This document shows positions 40,582 through 50,171 of a stretch of 64,000 nucleotides of DNA, one piece after another. The stretch's first letter is position 1. Every line of letters starts with the position of its first letter. The notes under the pieces are model-generated. The model did not search any database and had not been told where the DNA came from. It saw nothing but the letters and a program-made list of their open reading frames with translations. A program made the position numbers and the translations under genes. Source of the DNA: Darwinimomas sp045600945 (GTDB taxonomy: Bacteria; Bacillota; Clostridia; Lachnospirales; Lachnospiraceae); contig JAZRYX010000044.1 in the NCBI GenBank assembly GCA_045600945.1, positions 1 through 64,000 of the forward strand, written 5' to 3'.

Positions 40582-41292
40582 ATATACATTTTGAACATCA
40601 TCATCTTCATCGAGCAGATCGATGATTCTGTTCATCTTTTTTATATCATCTTCATCCGTAAGTTTTACGTATGTCTGAGGGATCATCGTAACCTCTGCTT
40701 CTGCCATCGGTATCCCTGCTTTCTCAAGTGCTTCACGAACTTCTGAGAATGAATCCGGATCCGTTGTGATCTCATAGCAGTCATCCTCTTCAGAGAAATC
40801 CTCTGCTCCCGCATCGAGTGCCTGCATCATAAGTTCATCTGCATCCATGTCGCACTCTTCCTTATCTACGATGATCTGACCTTTCTTATCAAACATGAAA
40901 GATACACATCCAGGTGTTCCGATATTTCCGTATCCCTTTGAGAATGCGGCACGTACATTGGATGCAGTTCTGTTCTTATTGTCCGTAAGGGTCTCAACTA
41001 TAATAGCAACACCTGAAGGACCATATCCTTCATATGTATTCTGTTCGTAGTTAACCGATGACAGATCACCGGCCGCCTTCTTGATACCACGATCGATAGT
41101 ATCGTTAGGAACATTGTTGGCCTTTGCTTTTGCAATTACATCCCGAAGTTTTGAGTTATTGGCAGGATCAGGTCCGCCCTCCTTGACAGCAACCGCGATC
41201 TCACGTCCGATGACTGTGAAGATTTTTCCTTTTGCTGCATCATTCTTCTCTTTTTTATGCTTGATATTGGCAAATTTGGAATGTCCTGACAT
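40564..41292 (-). CDS. yebC: YebC/PmpR-TACO1 family protein
   Basis: DUF28-family protein, long annotated as a transcription regulator; recent work on the family points to a role helping ribosomes through difficult sequences such as polyproline. The 242-aa sequence is full length, starting with the hallmark MSGHSKFANIKHKK and with an acidic C-terminus. Its last codons lie in the right arm of the large inverted repeat. It follows the MATE gene by 42 bases in the rex-MATE-yebC run. Confidence 0.95.
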   Translation of the reverse strand: MSGHSKFANIKHKKEKNDAAKGKIFTVIGREIAVAVKEGGPDPANNSKLRDVIAKAKANNVPNDTIDRGIKKAAGDLSSVNYEQNTYEGYGPSGVAIIVETLTDNKNRTASNVRAAFSKGYGNIGTPGCVSFMFDKKGQIIVDKEECDMDADELMMQALDAGAEDFSEEDDCYEITTDPDSFSEVREALEKAGIPMAEAEVTMIPQTYVKLTDEDDIKKMNRIIDLLDEDDDVQNVYHNWDE

Positions 41293-41334
41293 AAACTACC
41301 TCTTTCTTTTTTTATTACTCAAAAATAAATTTTA

Positions 41335-42717
41335 TCACATCTGCCCTGCAAGCTCAACATTCAGGTTCTTGAGCCATTTCTTTGTCCTGATCCTCGCAAG
41401 ACTTGCAAACAGCTTTATAAACTCATCCGACTGCTGGACAAGATATACCGCCCAGAGCGGCCAGTGAAGTCCGAGACCGGTAAATATAACCGCCGGGACC
41501 GATACGAGCCACATAGGTAAAAGATCGATAAGGGCACATGCTTTCGTATCTCCTCCTGCTCTCAATATACCCACGATGGTAATGTTATTATCCGCCCTCC
41601 ATAATAATGATATGGCTAGAACTATAAGGGTCGATACCGCCATCTGCCTCGTTTCCGGTGAGAAATTGTAAATGTTCGTGACGGGATTGGCAACCAACAA
41701 AGTTATGATACATATAAGGATCCCCGTCATGAAACCAAGCACCATATAGTATTTCGAATACAGCTCAGCCCGGTGAAGATGTCCTGCTCCGAGTTCATTA
41801 CCGAGAATAACCGCACATGCCGTTGAAAGTCCCAGAAGTCCGACAACTTCTATATCACTGAATATGCTTACTACCGAAAATGCTGCCGCTGCCGACTCTC
41901 CCAGCCTTCCATACGTGAGTGCATGTACACTGTAACCGATTCCCCACAATGTATCATTGATACATACAGCCATCGATCTGTTCATGAACTGTGAAATCAT
42001 TTCTTTAGAGAAACCGAAATAATATCTGATATTGCACCACAGTGGAGAATCGATAATCTTGAGCGTTGCTATCATCAGCACTGCTTCCACGAATCTTGCT
42101 ATTACCGTGGCAATTGCAGCTCCTGCAACACCCAATGCCGGAGAACCCAGTTTTCCGAAAATCAGTACCCAGTTAAAAAATATGTTTACTATAATTGCAA
42201 CAACACTGACATATGCTCTCGGCTTTACAATATCCATGGAGCGCAGTCCTGTTGCAAGTGTTTCCGCTAACGCCATGAATGGCCACGAAAGTGCCGTGAT
42301 TTTAAGATATATCGCACCTGATTCAATGAGTTTCGGTGAATCCGTAAATATCATCATTGCTCTTTCCGGAATGAAAAAGCATATTGCCGTAAATATCAGG
42401 GCGAATCCTATGGAAAGTATGCTTCCTATGCCGACTACTCTTCGAATATTCGGTATGTCATCATTTCCCCAATACTGAGAGGAAAGAACCGACATTCCGC
42501 TGGAAACTCCGAACACCGCGAGACAGATTACGAAGAAGACCTTACTTGCAAGTCCTACCCCGCCCATCTCGATTTCTCCGAGTCTGCCGATCATTATATT
42601 ATCGACAATATTCGTGAGCATCGCCAGCATTTGCTGTATCGTCACCGGTAAAACTATCAGCCATGTACGCCTCAGGAATTCGTGATCGGAAAACAATGCT
42701 TTGAAAAATTGTTTCAT
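41335..42717 (-). CDS. MATE-family efflux transporter
   Basis: Second MATE pump of the window (460 aa, twelve hydrophobic segments), not closely like the first. Motifs include PVTIQQMLAMLTNIVDNIM at the start of the first half and the Gly/Pro-rich loops typical of the family. It lies 3 bases after rex and may therefore answer to NADH/NAD+ through the rex promoter (inference). Substrate unknown. Confidence 0.88.
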   Translation of the reverse strand: MKQFFKALFSDHEFLRRTWLIVLPVTIQQMLAMLTNIVDNIMIGRLGEIEMGGVGLASKVFFVICLAVFGVSSGMSVLSSQYWGNDDIPNIRRVVGIGSILSIGFALIFTAICFFIPERAMMIFTDSPKLIESGAIYLKITALSWPFMALAETLATGLRSMDIVKPRAYVSVVAIIVNIFFNWVLIFGKLGSPALGVAGAAIATVIARFVEAVLMIATLKIIDSPLWCNIRYYFGFSKEMISQFMNRSMAVCINDTLWGIGYSVHALTYGRLGESAAAAFSVVSIFSDIEVVGLLGLSTACAVILGNELGAGHLHRAELYSKYYMVLGFMTGILICIITLLVANPVTNIYNFSPETRQMAVSTLIVLAISLLWRADNNITIVGILRAGGDTKACALIDLLPMWLVSVPAVIFTGLGLHWPLWAVYLVQQSDEFIKLFASLARIRTKKWLKNLNVELAGQM

Positions 42718-42720
42718 AAT

Positions 42721-43353
42721 TTACTTTTCGCTTTTGTAATTTAGTTTATATGAAAGCTTCATAAGCGATTCGGAAAGATGAACGTTCTCAACGATTATAT
42801 CTTCCGGCACATCAAGATCCAGATGAGAGAAATTCCAGATGGCTTTTATGCCGGCTGCCGTAAGTCGTTTTGCAACCTCTCCCGAATGTGTTTTCGGGAT
42901 GCAGATAGCTGCGATTTTGACATCATTTTCTTCGAGATAATCCTCAAGTCTTGAGAGCGGATAAACAGGTGCACCATTTACCGAATACCCTGCAAGATCC
43001 GGATTGATATCGAACAAAGCTTTTATAACAAATCCCCGTTTACCGTAATTGGTATAATTTGCAATAGCCTGTCCCAGATGCCCCGCACCGATGACTATCA
43101 TATTCTGAGTAAGCCCGATGCCGAGTATCTTTCCGATTTCATCATAAAGTTTCTGAACATTATAGCCGTACCCCTGCTGTCCGAAACCGCCGAAATTATT
43201 CAGATCCTGACGAATCTGAGATGCTGTAACTTTCATTCTTTCACTGAGTTCTTTTGAAGATATCCTTGTGATTCCGTCTTCAAGAAGTTCACCGAGATAA
43301 CGATAATATCTCGGAAGCCTGGTTATGACAGCGCCCGATACTTTTTCAGCCAT
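42721..43353 (-). CDS. rex: Redox-sensing transcriptional repressor Rex
   Basis: Dimeric repressor that leaves DNA when NADH is high. The 210-aa protein has the N-terminal winged helix (TRLPRYYRYLGELLEDG, MKVTASQIRQDLNNFGGFG) and a Rossmann domain with VIGAGHLGQAIANY. GGAGG precedes the ATG. A near-consensus Rex operator lies in its own promoter, so it is autoregulated. Confidence 0.96.
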   Translation of the reverse strand: MAEKVSGAVITRLPRYYRYLGELLEDGITRISSKELSERMKVTASQIRQDLNNFGGFGQQGYGYNVQKLYDEIGKILGIGLTQNMIVIGAGHLGQAIANYTNYGKRGFVIKALFDINPDLAGYSVNGAPVYPLSRLEDYLEENDVKIAAICIPKTHSGEVAKRLTAAGIKAIWNFSHLDLDVPEDIIVENVHLSESLMKLSYKLNYKSEK

Positions 43354-43366
43354 AATTCCTCCATAT

Positions 43367-43414
43367 TTGTTAAAAAATATACAAAAATTATAACATATGA
43401 AGAATTAATGTCAA
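43367..43414 (-). promoter_or_regulatory. rex promoter with Rex operator
   Basis: Perfect TTGACA (43409-43414) and TATAAT (43387-43392) are 16 bp apart on the minus strand. Just downstream TTGTATATTTTTTAACAA (43384-43367) matches the clostridial Rex site TTGTTAA-N4-TTAACAA at 12 of 14 defined bases. Confidence 0.8.
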
Positions 43415-43427
43415 TAATCAGCAAAAA

Positions 43428-44348
43428 TCATGCCATGTTTGATAAATAATTGTCAATTTTTTCTAATAATTCATAATAATTGTCAATGTGGTTGATTTCA
43501 TCCCTGAACGCCGAGGAACCCTTAAGACCGTGAGTATACCACGCCAGATGTTTCCTCATTTCAGGTACTGCCCGGTTCTGTCCGTTATATTCTGTCTGCA
43601 TCTTAACATGTCTGAGCATGGTCGCTTTAAGTTCTTCCTTATCGGGTTTATATCCTGCGAATACCCACGGGTTACCGAGTGCGGCTCTTGCTATCATGAC
43701 GCCGTCGCAGCCCGTCTCACGAACCATCCGGTCTGCCGCCTCAAGAGAATCTACATCTCCGTTTCCGATTACCGGTATCTTTACCGCCTCCTTAACCTGA
43801 CGTATGATGTCCCAGTCTGCCTTGCCATGATAATACTGTTCTCTCGTCCTGCCGTGAACCATAACGCAAGACGCACCCGACGCTTCCATAATTTTAGCGA
43901 ACTCGACGGCATTTACCTCCTGTCCTGAAAAACCTTTTCTGAACTTCACAGTCACAGGTTTCTTCATTACTCTGGTCATTGCCGAAATAATGCTGCCGGC
44001 AAGCCGCGGATCTTTCATAAGTGCAGAACCCTCGCCGTTATTTACGACCTTTGGTACCGGACAACCCATATTGAAATTGATTGATGACCAATTCCCGTCC
44101 TCTACACGTCTTCCTATCTCGGCACAGATACCGGGGTCGCTTCCGAAAAGCTGAAGGGCAATCGGTTCCTCGCGTTTATCACTGCGCATCAGATCATCTG
44201 TGTTTTTATTGTTGTAAAGAATGGCTTTTGCACTGACCATTTCGGACATTACTTCATCAGCGCCCATTTCTCTGCACAACAAACGGAATGGCAGGTCCGT
44301 AATACCTGCCATTGGTCCGAGATATAGTTTTGTTCCTTTATCGGTCAT
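43428..44348 (-). CDS. dus: tRNA-dihydrouridine synthase (Dus family)
   Basis: FMN enzyme that reduces uridines in tRNA to dihydrouridine. The 306-aa TIM-barrel protein has the N-terminal LGPMAGITDLPFR, the catalytic Cys in NFNMGCPVPKV and the FMN-binding loop VIGNGDVDSLEAA. It overlaps the small protein gene upstream by 4 bases (ATGA). Which positions of tRNA it modifies cannot be told. Confidence 0.93.
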   Translation of the reverse strand: MTDKGTKLYLGPMAGITDLPFRLLCREMGADEVMSEMVSAKAILYNNKNTDDLMRSDKREEPIALQLFGSDPGICAEIGRRVEDGNWSSINFNMGCPVPKVVNNGEGSALMKDPRLAGSIISAMTRVMKKPVTVKFRKGFSGQEVNAVEFAKIMEASGASCVMVHGRTREQYYHGKADWDIIRQVKEAVKIPVIGNGDVDSLEAADRMVRETGCDGVMIARAALGNPWVFAGYKPDKEELKATMLRHVKMQTEYNGQNRAVPEMRKHLAWYTHGLKGSSAFRDEINHIDNYYELLEKIDNYLSNMA

Positions 44349-44662
44349 TGTGCGTTTATCACCTTATAGAATAATTCCAGCTGTCTGAACAGTTCTTCTT
44401 TTTCTTTTTGAATACGACTGATCTGAATACCGCTTTCTATCTCATCGAAATAATAATCATTATCGTCGACCTGAACAGTCAGCCTGAGCATACCTGATTC
44501 ATCAAACTCCACAAGTAAAGTACCTCCGACATTTTCCGTAAAGGTAACGCACATTATCTGCAGTTCCTGTTTGATGCTGTCCGGAAGCCTGTCGAAATCT
44601 TTATTGAAATAATATTTCTGTTCGTATGAATTTGCTCCGCAGAGCACTGTTCTCTCACTCAT
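44345..44662 (-). CDS. Small cytosolic protein of unknown function
   Basis: A 105-aa protein without a family I can name with confidence. It has no membrane segment; a beta-rich middle (GGTLLVEFDESGMLRLTVQV) and a helical C-terminus (RIQKEKEELFRQLELFYKV) are predicted. Both ends overlap neighbours by 4 bases (pfkA before, dus after), which strongly supports translation. Similar small genes at this place are common in Lachnospiraceae, as far as I recall. Confidence 0.7.
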   Translation of the reverse strand: MSERTVLCGANSYEQKYYFNKDFDRLPDSIKQELQIMCVTFTENVGGTLLVEFDESGMLRLTVQVDDNDYYFDEIESGIQISRIQKEKEELFRQLELFYKVINAQ

Positions 44663-45636
44663 GTCCTAACCAGTTTTCTCGGATTAAGATAACCTACATC
44701 CGTCATTTCCTGTTTTGATGAAATTACTTTTTTGATATCTTCTCCGAGCGGATCGCTTCCCCGAAGAACAACAACTTTGTTAAGTTCACCCTGGTCTATC
44801 AGTTCAATGGCCTTTTCTCCGAATACGCTTGCCGCCACTCTGTCACGACAGGTCGGTGAACCTCCGCGCTGCAGATATCCGAGTATGGTCGCTCTTGTCT
44901 CGATACGTGTAACCGTCTCAATTCTCTTTGCAAGAGCATCACTTCCTCCGATGCTCTCTGCATTTACGATGATATGATGTCTCTTCCCGAGAGCACGGTT
45001 CTCAACGATATGATCGATGATCACCTGCTCATTGCCGTCATATACTTCAGATGCAAGAACATCTTCTGCGCCGCCGGCAAGTGCTACCCAAAGCGCGATA
45101 TATCCCGCGCCGCGCCCCATAACCTCTATGATACTTACCCTCTCGTGTGAAGCCGAAGTATCTCTGATTTTATCAAGCGCATCAAGAGCCGTATTTACGG
45201 CAGTGTCAAAACCGATGGTATATTCCGTGCACGCAACATCCATATCTATAGTTGCCGGGATGCCTATAACCGGAATGCCTCTGTCCATGATAGATGCGGC
45301 GCCCTTAAGACTGCCGTCTCCTCCGATCGCAACAAGACAATCTATGCCGTGTTTTCTGAGAATATAGGCTGCTCTGTCCTGACCTTCCGGAGTCATCATG
45401 CTTTTTGATCTCGCAGTACCGAGCACAGTTCCGCCTCTGTGAATGATATCCGACACACTTTTTGAATTAAGATCCTCAATCTCCTCTTTAAGAAGTCCAT
45501 GATATCCTCTACGTATTCCCTTGACAGCATAACCGTGTGTGATTCCCATTCTTGTAACAGCTCTTACCGCAGCATTCATTCCCGGAGCATCTCCTCCGCT
45601 CGTAAGAACACCTATCGTTTTAATCTCACTGTTCAT
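44659..45636 (-). CDS. pfkA: ATP-dependent 6-phosphofructokinase
   Basis: Glycolytic enzyme making fructose 1,6-bisphosphate. The 325-aa protein has TSGGDAPGMNAAVRA at the N-terminus and AIGGDGSLKGA; the Gly in GGDGS points to ATP rather than pyrophosphate as donor. Catalytic Asp region and LGYLQRGGSPTCRDR are present. It follows dnaE by 10 bases, the usual order in Clostridia, and overlaps the next small gene. Confidence 0.95.
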   Translation of the reverse strand: MNSEIKTIGVLTSGGDAPGMNAAVRAVTRMGITHGYAVKGIRRGYHGLLKEEIEDLNSKSVSDIIHRGGTVLGTARSKSMMTPEGQDRAAYILRKHGIDCLVAIGGDGSLKGAASIMDRGIPVIGIPATIDMDVACTEYTIGFDTAVNTALDALDKIRDTSASHERVSIIEVMGRGAGYIALWVALAGGAEDVLASEVYDGNEQVIIDHIVENRALGKRHHIIVNAESIGGSDALAKRIETVTRIETRATILGYLQRGGSPTCRDRVAASVFGEKAIELIDQGELNKVVVLRGSDPLGEDIKKVISSKQEMTDVGYLNPRKLVRT

Positions 45637-45646
45637 TTGATACCTC

Positions 45647-48600
45647 TCATTTTTTGACTACATTCTTTTCACCGCAATGTCCGGCAAGCTTTCTCATCAG
45701 CTCATCGTCAGCATTTACCGTCATATTTCTTCCGAGTTTCTTCATCTGCTTCGTCGCTGCAATGTATATTATTACATTATCACTTCCGTCGCTTTCACTC
45801 AATATCTGCATCAGGTTTTCCTCGTCCGAACTCCAATCCTCAATCGAATCATATCTGATCCAGACATCATGAATCACTGTTGCAAACTCCCGAACATTTT
45901 CACAAACAAGTTTTCCGGTTTCATCGTCACCCAGTGAGCATCTGCCGGTGATATAGACTTTCCTGTCAATCTCGAGTTTGTCTCTGAACTTAAGATAATC
46001 ATTTGGGAAAATGATGACTTCGACGCTGCCGCACAAGTCTTCCAAGGAAATGAAAGCCATGACCTTTCCGTTTCTTGTAGACTTAACCGTCTTCTCGGTA
46101 ATCATACCTCCGATGGTGTATTTCTGCCCATCCTGAACGATGCTCGCACCTGTCTCCTCATCGGGCACAAAGTCCGTGGATTTAGCCGTGACGGTCTTCT
46201 CCCAGACATCTTTGTAGTCCTCAAGAGGATGCCCACTTAAATAGATACCGAGTACATCCTTTTCCGCCTGCAGCAGTTCCTGTTTGTCGAACTCACTTAT
46301 ATTCGGAAGTTTCATTCTGAAACTTTCTCTGGTCTTTTCATCTCCGAAATCAAAAAGTGACATCTGTCCCGATTGAGAATCTTTTGCAGCCTTCGCCTTG
46401 GCTTCCATCATCTCAGGAGCTATGATAAGCTTCTGTCTGCGATTACCCGGCAATGAATCCAGTGCTCCGGCGCGGATGAAGCTTTCCATGGTTCTCTTGT
46501 TGATTTCTTTATTGGTCATACGCTCCACGAAATCATCCATGGAATCAAATGTACCTTTTCTCTTTCTTTCTTCAACTATCATATCGGCAACTGAAGTTCC
46601 GATGCCTTTTATAGCCGAAAGACCGAATCTTATACCTTTTCCCGAAACGGAGAATCCGCCGTATCCGTCATTGATATCGGGCGGAAGAATATCTATTCCG
46701 AGCTGTTTACATGTAAGAATGTAATTGGAAACTTTATTTGTCACATCCATTACGGAAGTCATGAGTGCCGCCATGAACTCCTTCGGATAATAGTACTTAA
46801 GGAATGCTGTCTGATAAGCAACGTAAGCATAACATGCCGCATGCGATTTGTTAAAAGCATAAGAAGCAAAATCAGTCATGTCATCGAATATTTTATTTGC
46901 AACCTTTTCATCGATTCCGTTTCCCACGCACCCGCAGACACCTTCATCCGGATTACCGTAAACGAAGTTGTTTCTCTCTTTGGCCATGACATCTGCTTTT
47001 TTCTTACTCATGGCACGACGCACCAGATCGGCTCTTCCGAGTGAATAACCGGCGAGATCCTGAACGATCTGCATGACCTGTTCCTGATACACAATACATC
47101 CGTAAGTAGGAGCAAGTATGTGCTCAAGAAGCGGCGTATCGTATTCTATCTTTTCGTTTCCTCCGCGTTCGCTTATCTCTTTACCGCGTATATACTTCGG
47201 TATAAAGTCCATCGGACCCGGGCGATAAAGTGCGATACCGGCTATGACATCTTCGAGATTATGAGGCTTAAGTTCCTTCATGAAACTCGTCATGCCGGCA
47301 GACTCAAGCTGAAAGACTCCTTCCGTCTTTCCGGCACCTATCATGTCATAGACGCCCTTATCATCATAATCAATCTTGAGCATATCAAGCTTTATCCCGT
47401 GGCTCATCTCAATCTGATCTATGGCGTCCTGTATGACGGTAAGTGTACGAAGTCCCAGAAAGTCCATCTTGAGAAGTCCCAGCTCCTCAAGCTGAGTCAT
47501 GGTATACTGAGTCGTTATGGAGCCGTCTCCCGCTTTTGCCAAAGGAACATATTCATCTACTGATTTTCTTGATATGACGACTCCCGCGGCATGCATAGAT
47601 GAATGTCTGGGAAGCCCTTCAAGTCTTAAACTCGTATCGATGATTCTCTTAACTTCTTCATCGGAATCATATGCAGCCCTTAGTTCACTGTTTTGCCTGT
47701 CCAGTGCCTCCTGTAAAGTAATCCCGAGTTCCTTCGGAATCATCTTGGCGATTGAATCACACTTGGCATACGGAATATTAAGCGCACGCCCTACATCACG
47801 TACGACACCCTTTGCCTGAAGCGTACCGAATGTGATGATCTGAACGACCCTGTCGGTTCCGTACTTTTTCACAACATAATCTATTACATCCTGTCGATGC
47901 ACGAAACAGAAATCCACGTCGATATCCGGCATGGATACTCTTTCCGGATTCAGGAATCTTTCAAAAAGAAGCTGGTATCTTATCGGATCGATATCTGTGA
48001 TTCCCATGCAGTAGGATACTATACTTCCTGCTGCGGAGCCTCTTCCGGGACCGACAGGTATCCCGTGGCTCTTGGCATAATTAATATAATCCCAGACGAT
48101 GAGGAAATAATCTACATAGCCCATCTTCCTGATAACGTCCAACTCATATTCAAGCCTTTTCTTAAGTGATTCATCCGCATCAGGATACCTTTTCTTCATT
48201 CCTTCATTGCAAAGAAACTGAAGATAATCATACGCATCCGCATATCCTTCCGGCACATCGTATTCAGGAAGCTTGGTAACACCGAACTCAATCTCAACAT
48301 TACATCTTTCGGCGATCTTATGAGTATTTTCGATAGCCTCAGTAGCAAACGGGAAAAGCTCTTTCATCTCATCCTCAGACTTTAGATAGAACTGCCCGCC
48401 TTCATATCTCATGCGATCTTCGTCATCAACCGTCTTCTGCGTCTGGATACAGAGGAGTATATCATGCGCAGCGGCATCGTCAGCATGGACATAATGAATA
48501 TCATTGGTTGCTACAAGTCCGATTCCCGTTTCTTCACTTATCTTCAAAAGACTTTGATTGACCAGCTTCTGTCCGGAGATTCCGTGATCCTGCAGTTCCA

Positions 48601-49123
48601 GGAAATAATTTCCCTTTCCGAAAATGCTTTCATACTCCTGCGCTACATCACGAGCTGCCTCATAATTATCACGAAGTATAGTCTTCGAAAGCTCGCCTGC
48701 AAGGCACGCACTCAGAGCAATGATGCCTTCGTGATACTTGCGCAATATTTCTTTATCTACCCTCGGTTTATAATAAAATCCGTCAGTGTAACCTTTGGAT
48801 ACTATCTTCATAAGGTTATAGTAACCGGTCTCGTTTTCCGCCAGAAGAACCAGATGGAAATATCTGTCTTCATTCTCACCTCGACCGGCCTCTCTTTCGA
48901 ATCGTGAACCGGGAGCGACATATACCTCGCATCCGATGATAGGTTTGACTCCCATGGCGCGTGCTTTTTTATAAAACTCAATCACACCGAACATGGCACC
49001 ATGATCTGTTATTGCAAGAGAATCCATCCCCAGCTCTTTTGCCCGGGATAACATCTCACCTATCTTGCCTGATCCGTCAAGCAGTGAATATTCCGTATGA
49101 ACATGTAAGTGTGTAAATGCCAT
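45647..49123 (-). CDS. dnaE: DNA polymerase III alpha subunit, DnaE type
   Basis: Replicative or lagging-strand polymerase of the DnaE class, 1158 aa. Domains: N-terminal PHP (HLHVHTEYSLLDGSGKI), polymerase core with the catalytic Asp pair in MPDIDVDFC near residue 400, helix-hairpin-helix region and a C-terminal OB domain (GGMITEKTVKSTRNGKVM). No proofreading domain, as expected. A terminator lies between it and the HPr-like gene, so it may have its own promoter. Confidence 0.96.
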   Translation of the reverse strand: MAFTHLHVHTEYSLLDGSGKIGEMLSRAKELGMDSLAITDHGAMFGVIEFYKKARAMGVKPIIGCEVYVAPGSRFEREAGRGENEDRYFHLVLLAENETGYYNLMKIVSKGYTDGFYYKPRVDKEILRKYHEGIIALSACLAGELSKTILRDNYEAARDVAQEYESIFGKGNYFLELQDHGISGQKLVNQSLLKISEETGIGLVATNDIHYVHADDAAAHDILLCIQTQKTVDDEDRMRYEGGQFYLKSEDEMKELFPFATEAIENTHKIAERCNVEIEFGVTKLPEYDVPEGYADAYDYLQFLCNEGMKKRYPDADESLKKRLEYELDVIRKMGYVDYFLIVWDYINYAKSHGIPVGPGRGSAAGSIVSYCMGITDIDPIRYQLLFERFLNPERVSMPDIDVDFCFVHRQDVIDYVVKKYGTDRVVQIITFGTLQAKGVVRDVGRALNIPYAKCDSIAKMIPKELGITLQEALDRQNSELRAAYDSDEEVKRIIDTSLRLEGLPRHSSMHAAGVVISRKSVDEYVPLAKAGDGSITTQYTMTQLEELGLLKMDFLGLRTLTVIQDAIDQIEMSHGIKLDMLKIDYDDKGVYDMIGAGKTEGVFQLESAGMTSFMKELKPHNLEDVIAGIALYRPGPMDFIPKYIRGKEISERGGNEKIEYDTPLLEHILAPTYGCIVYQEQVMQIVQDLAGYSLGRADLVRRAMSKKKADVMAKERNNFVYGNPDEGVCGCVGNGIDEKVANKIFDDMTDFASYAFNKSHAACYAYVAYQTAFLKYYYPKEFMAALMTSVMDVTNKVSNYILTCKQLGIDILPPDINDGYGGFSVSGKGIRFGLSAIKGIGTSVADMIVEERKRKGTFDSMDDFVERMTNKEINKRTMESFIRAGALDSLPGNRRQKLIIAPEMMEAKAKAAKDSQSGQMSLFDFGDEKTRESFRMKLPNISEFDKQELLQAEKDVLGIYLSGHPLEDYKDVWEKTVTAKSTDFVPDEETGASIVQDGQKYTIGGMITEKTVKSTRNGKVMAFISLEDLCGSVEVIIFPNDYLKFRDKLEIDRKVYITGRCSLGDDETGKLVCENVREFATVIHDVWIRYDSIEDWSSDEENLMQILSESDGSDNVIIYIAATKQMKKLGRNMTVNADDELMRKLAGHCGEKNVVKK

Positions 49124-49150
49124 GCTGTAAAAATAAATACCTATAAAGTC

Positions 49151-49177
49151 AAAAGAGCGGCAGTTCGCGCTGCCGCA
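49151..49177 (-). terminator. Terminator after the HPr-like gene
   Basis: A perfect 7-bp GC-rich stem GCGGCAG / CTGCCGC with a 6-base loop is followed by TCTTTTG on the minus strand, about 12 bases after the stop. It separates the hprK-murB-whiA-HPr unit from dnaE-pfkA. Confidence 0.85.
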
Positions 49178-49189
49178 CCGTAAAATATT

Positions 49190-49441
49190 TTATTGCGTTA
49201 GAAATCTTTCGAGATCTGCTATAGCCTCTTCGGCGTCATCTCCTTCTGCTGTAAGAACAAGTGTCTGTCCGTTCTCGATAGGCATCGTCATAACTCCCAT
49301 AATGCTTTTGGCGTTGACTCTCTTTGTTCCGCACTCGATATGCATCGAACTGTTAAACTTACCGGCTCTCTGTACAACTAAAGCTGCTACAGATACATCT
49401 GTATCCGGTATATAACTTACGACAATCTCTTTACTTAACAT
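49190..49441 (-). CDS. HPr-family protein without the phosphorylatable His15 (Crh-like)
   Basis: An 83-aa HPr-fold protein. In HPr numbering, which fits exactly, position 15 is Asp rather than the His that accepts phosphate from Enzyme I, and Arg17 is Ser. Ser46 (NAKSIMGV) that HprK phosphorylates is kept. This points to a regulatory, Crh-like role rather than sugar transport. It overlaps the end of whiA by 11 bases and has GAGGAG upstream; whiA-crh is also the Bacillus order. hprK is four genes up in the same run. Confidence 0.85.
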   Translation of the reverse strand: MLSKEIVVSYIPDTDVSVAALVVQRAGKFNSSMHIECGTKRVNAKSIMGVMTMPIENGQTLVLTAEGDDAEEAIADLERFLTQ

Positions 49442-50171
49442 TACTTTTCTCCTCTTTTCTACGCAGCTGCATTGCTATTTCCGACAACTTACGCAGCCTA
49501 TGATTGACCCCGCTTTTACCTACAGGCGGATTTAAGTACTGTCCCAACTCCGTCAAAGTGGCTTCCGGATACTTTAGTCTGACCTCCGCTATTTCGGACA
49601 GTCCCGACGGAAGATTCCTAAGTCCACCAGCCTCTTTAATAAGAGCTATATCTTCGAGCTGCTTTCTTGATGCGTTAACCGTCTTGCCTATATTTGCAGT
49701 CTCACAGTTGGTTCTCCTGTTTACGGAATTGCGCACGCTTTTCATTATGCGCACATTCTCGAGTTCCATATATGAAAGGGATGCTTCCATGATCCCCAGC
49801 ATATCCACTATCTGATCGCTTCCTTTGAGATAAGTCACAAATGATTTTCCTCTGGCAACGATCTTGGCATCCATCCCGTCGAACTGATTAATCAGATCAC
49901 GTATGAACTCTGCCTTGGCCCTGCTTGGGCAGTTTATCTCGAAATGGTACGATTTTTCAGGATCCGACATCGTACCGGCTATAAGAAATACCTCTCGCAA
50001 GAACGTCCGTTTACAGCACCTGCGTTCCAGAATATCCCCACTAATTGTATATTCTTTTTTTATTAAAGTAAAGTATTTGTGAGCCTCTGCCGTAGCGGCT
50101 ATACAGTGATCCGTCTTTGGCTTCACTGCATTCAGCTCTTCCTTTAGCTTTGAAGCAAATGATACTGTCAT
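49431..50171 (-). CDS. whiA: WhiA-type DNA-binding protein, N-terminally shortened
   Basis: Conserved Gram-positive protein with a degenerate LAGLIDADG endonuclease domain and a C-terminal helix-turn-helix, linked to cell division or development. The C-terminal part is highly typical (NSVNRRTNCETANIGKTV, ELGQYLNPPVGKSGVNHRL). The protein has 246 aa against about 315 usual: the block CCKRTFLRE that normally lies near residue 115-125 is at 52-60, so about 65 residues of the first LAGLIDADG half are gone. Its start overlaps the murB stop (ATGA). Confidence 0.92.
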   Translation of the reverse strand: MTVSFASKLKEELNAVKPKTDHCIAATAEAHKYFTLIKKEYTISGDILERRCCKRTFLREVFLIAGTMSDPEKSYHFEINCPSRAKAEFIRDLINQFDGMDAKIVARGKSFVTYLKGSDQIVDMLGIMEASLSYMELENVRIMKSVRNSVNRRTNCETANIGKTVNASRKQLEDIALIKEAGGLRNLPSGLSEIAEVRLKYPEATLTELGQYLNPPVGKSGVNHRLRKLSEIAMQLRRKEEKSNVK

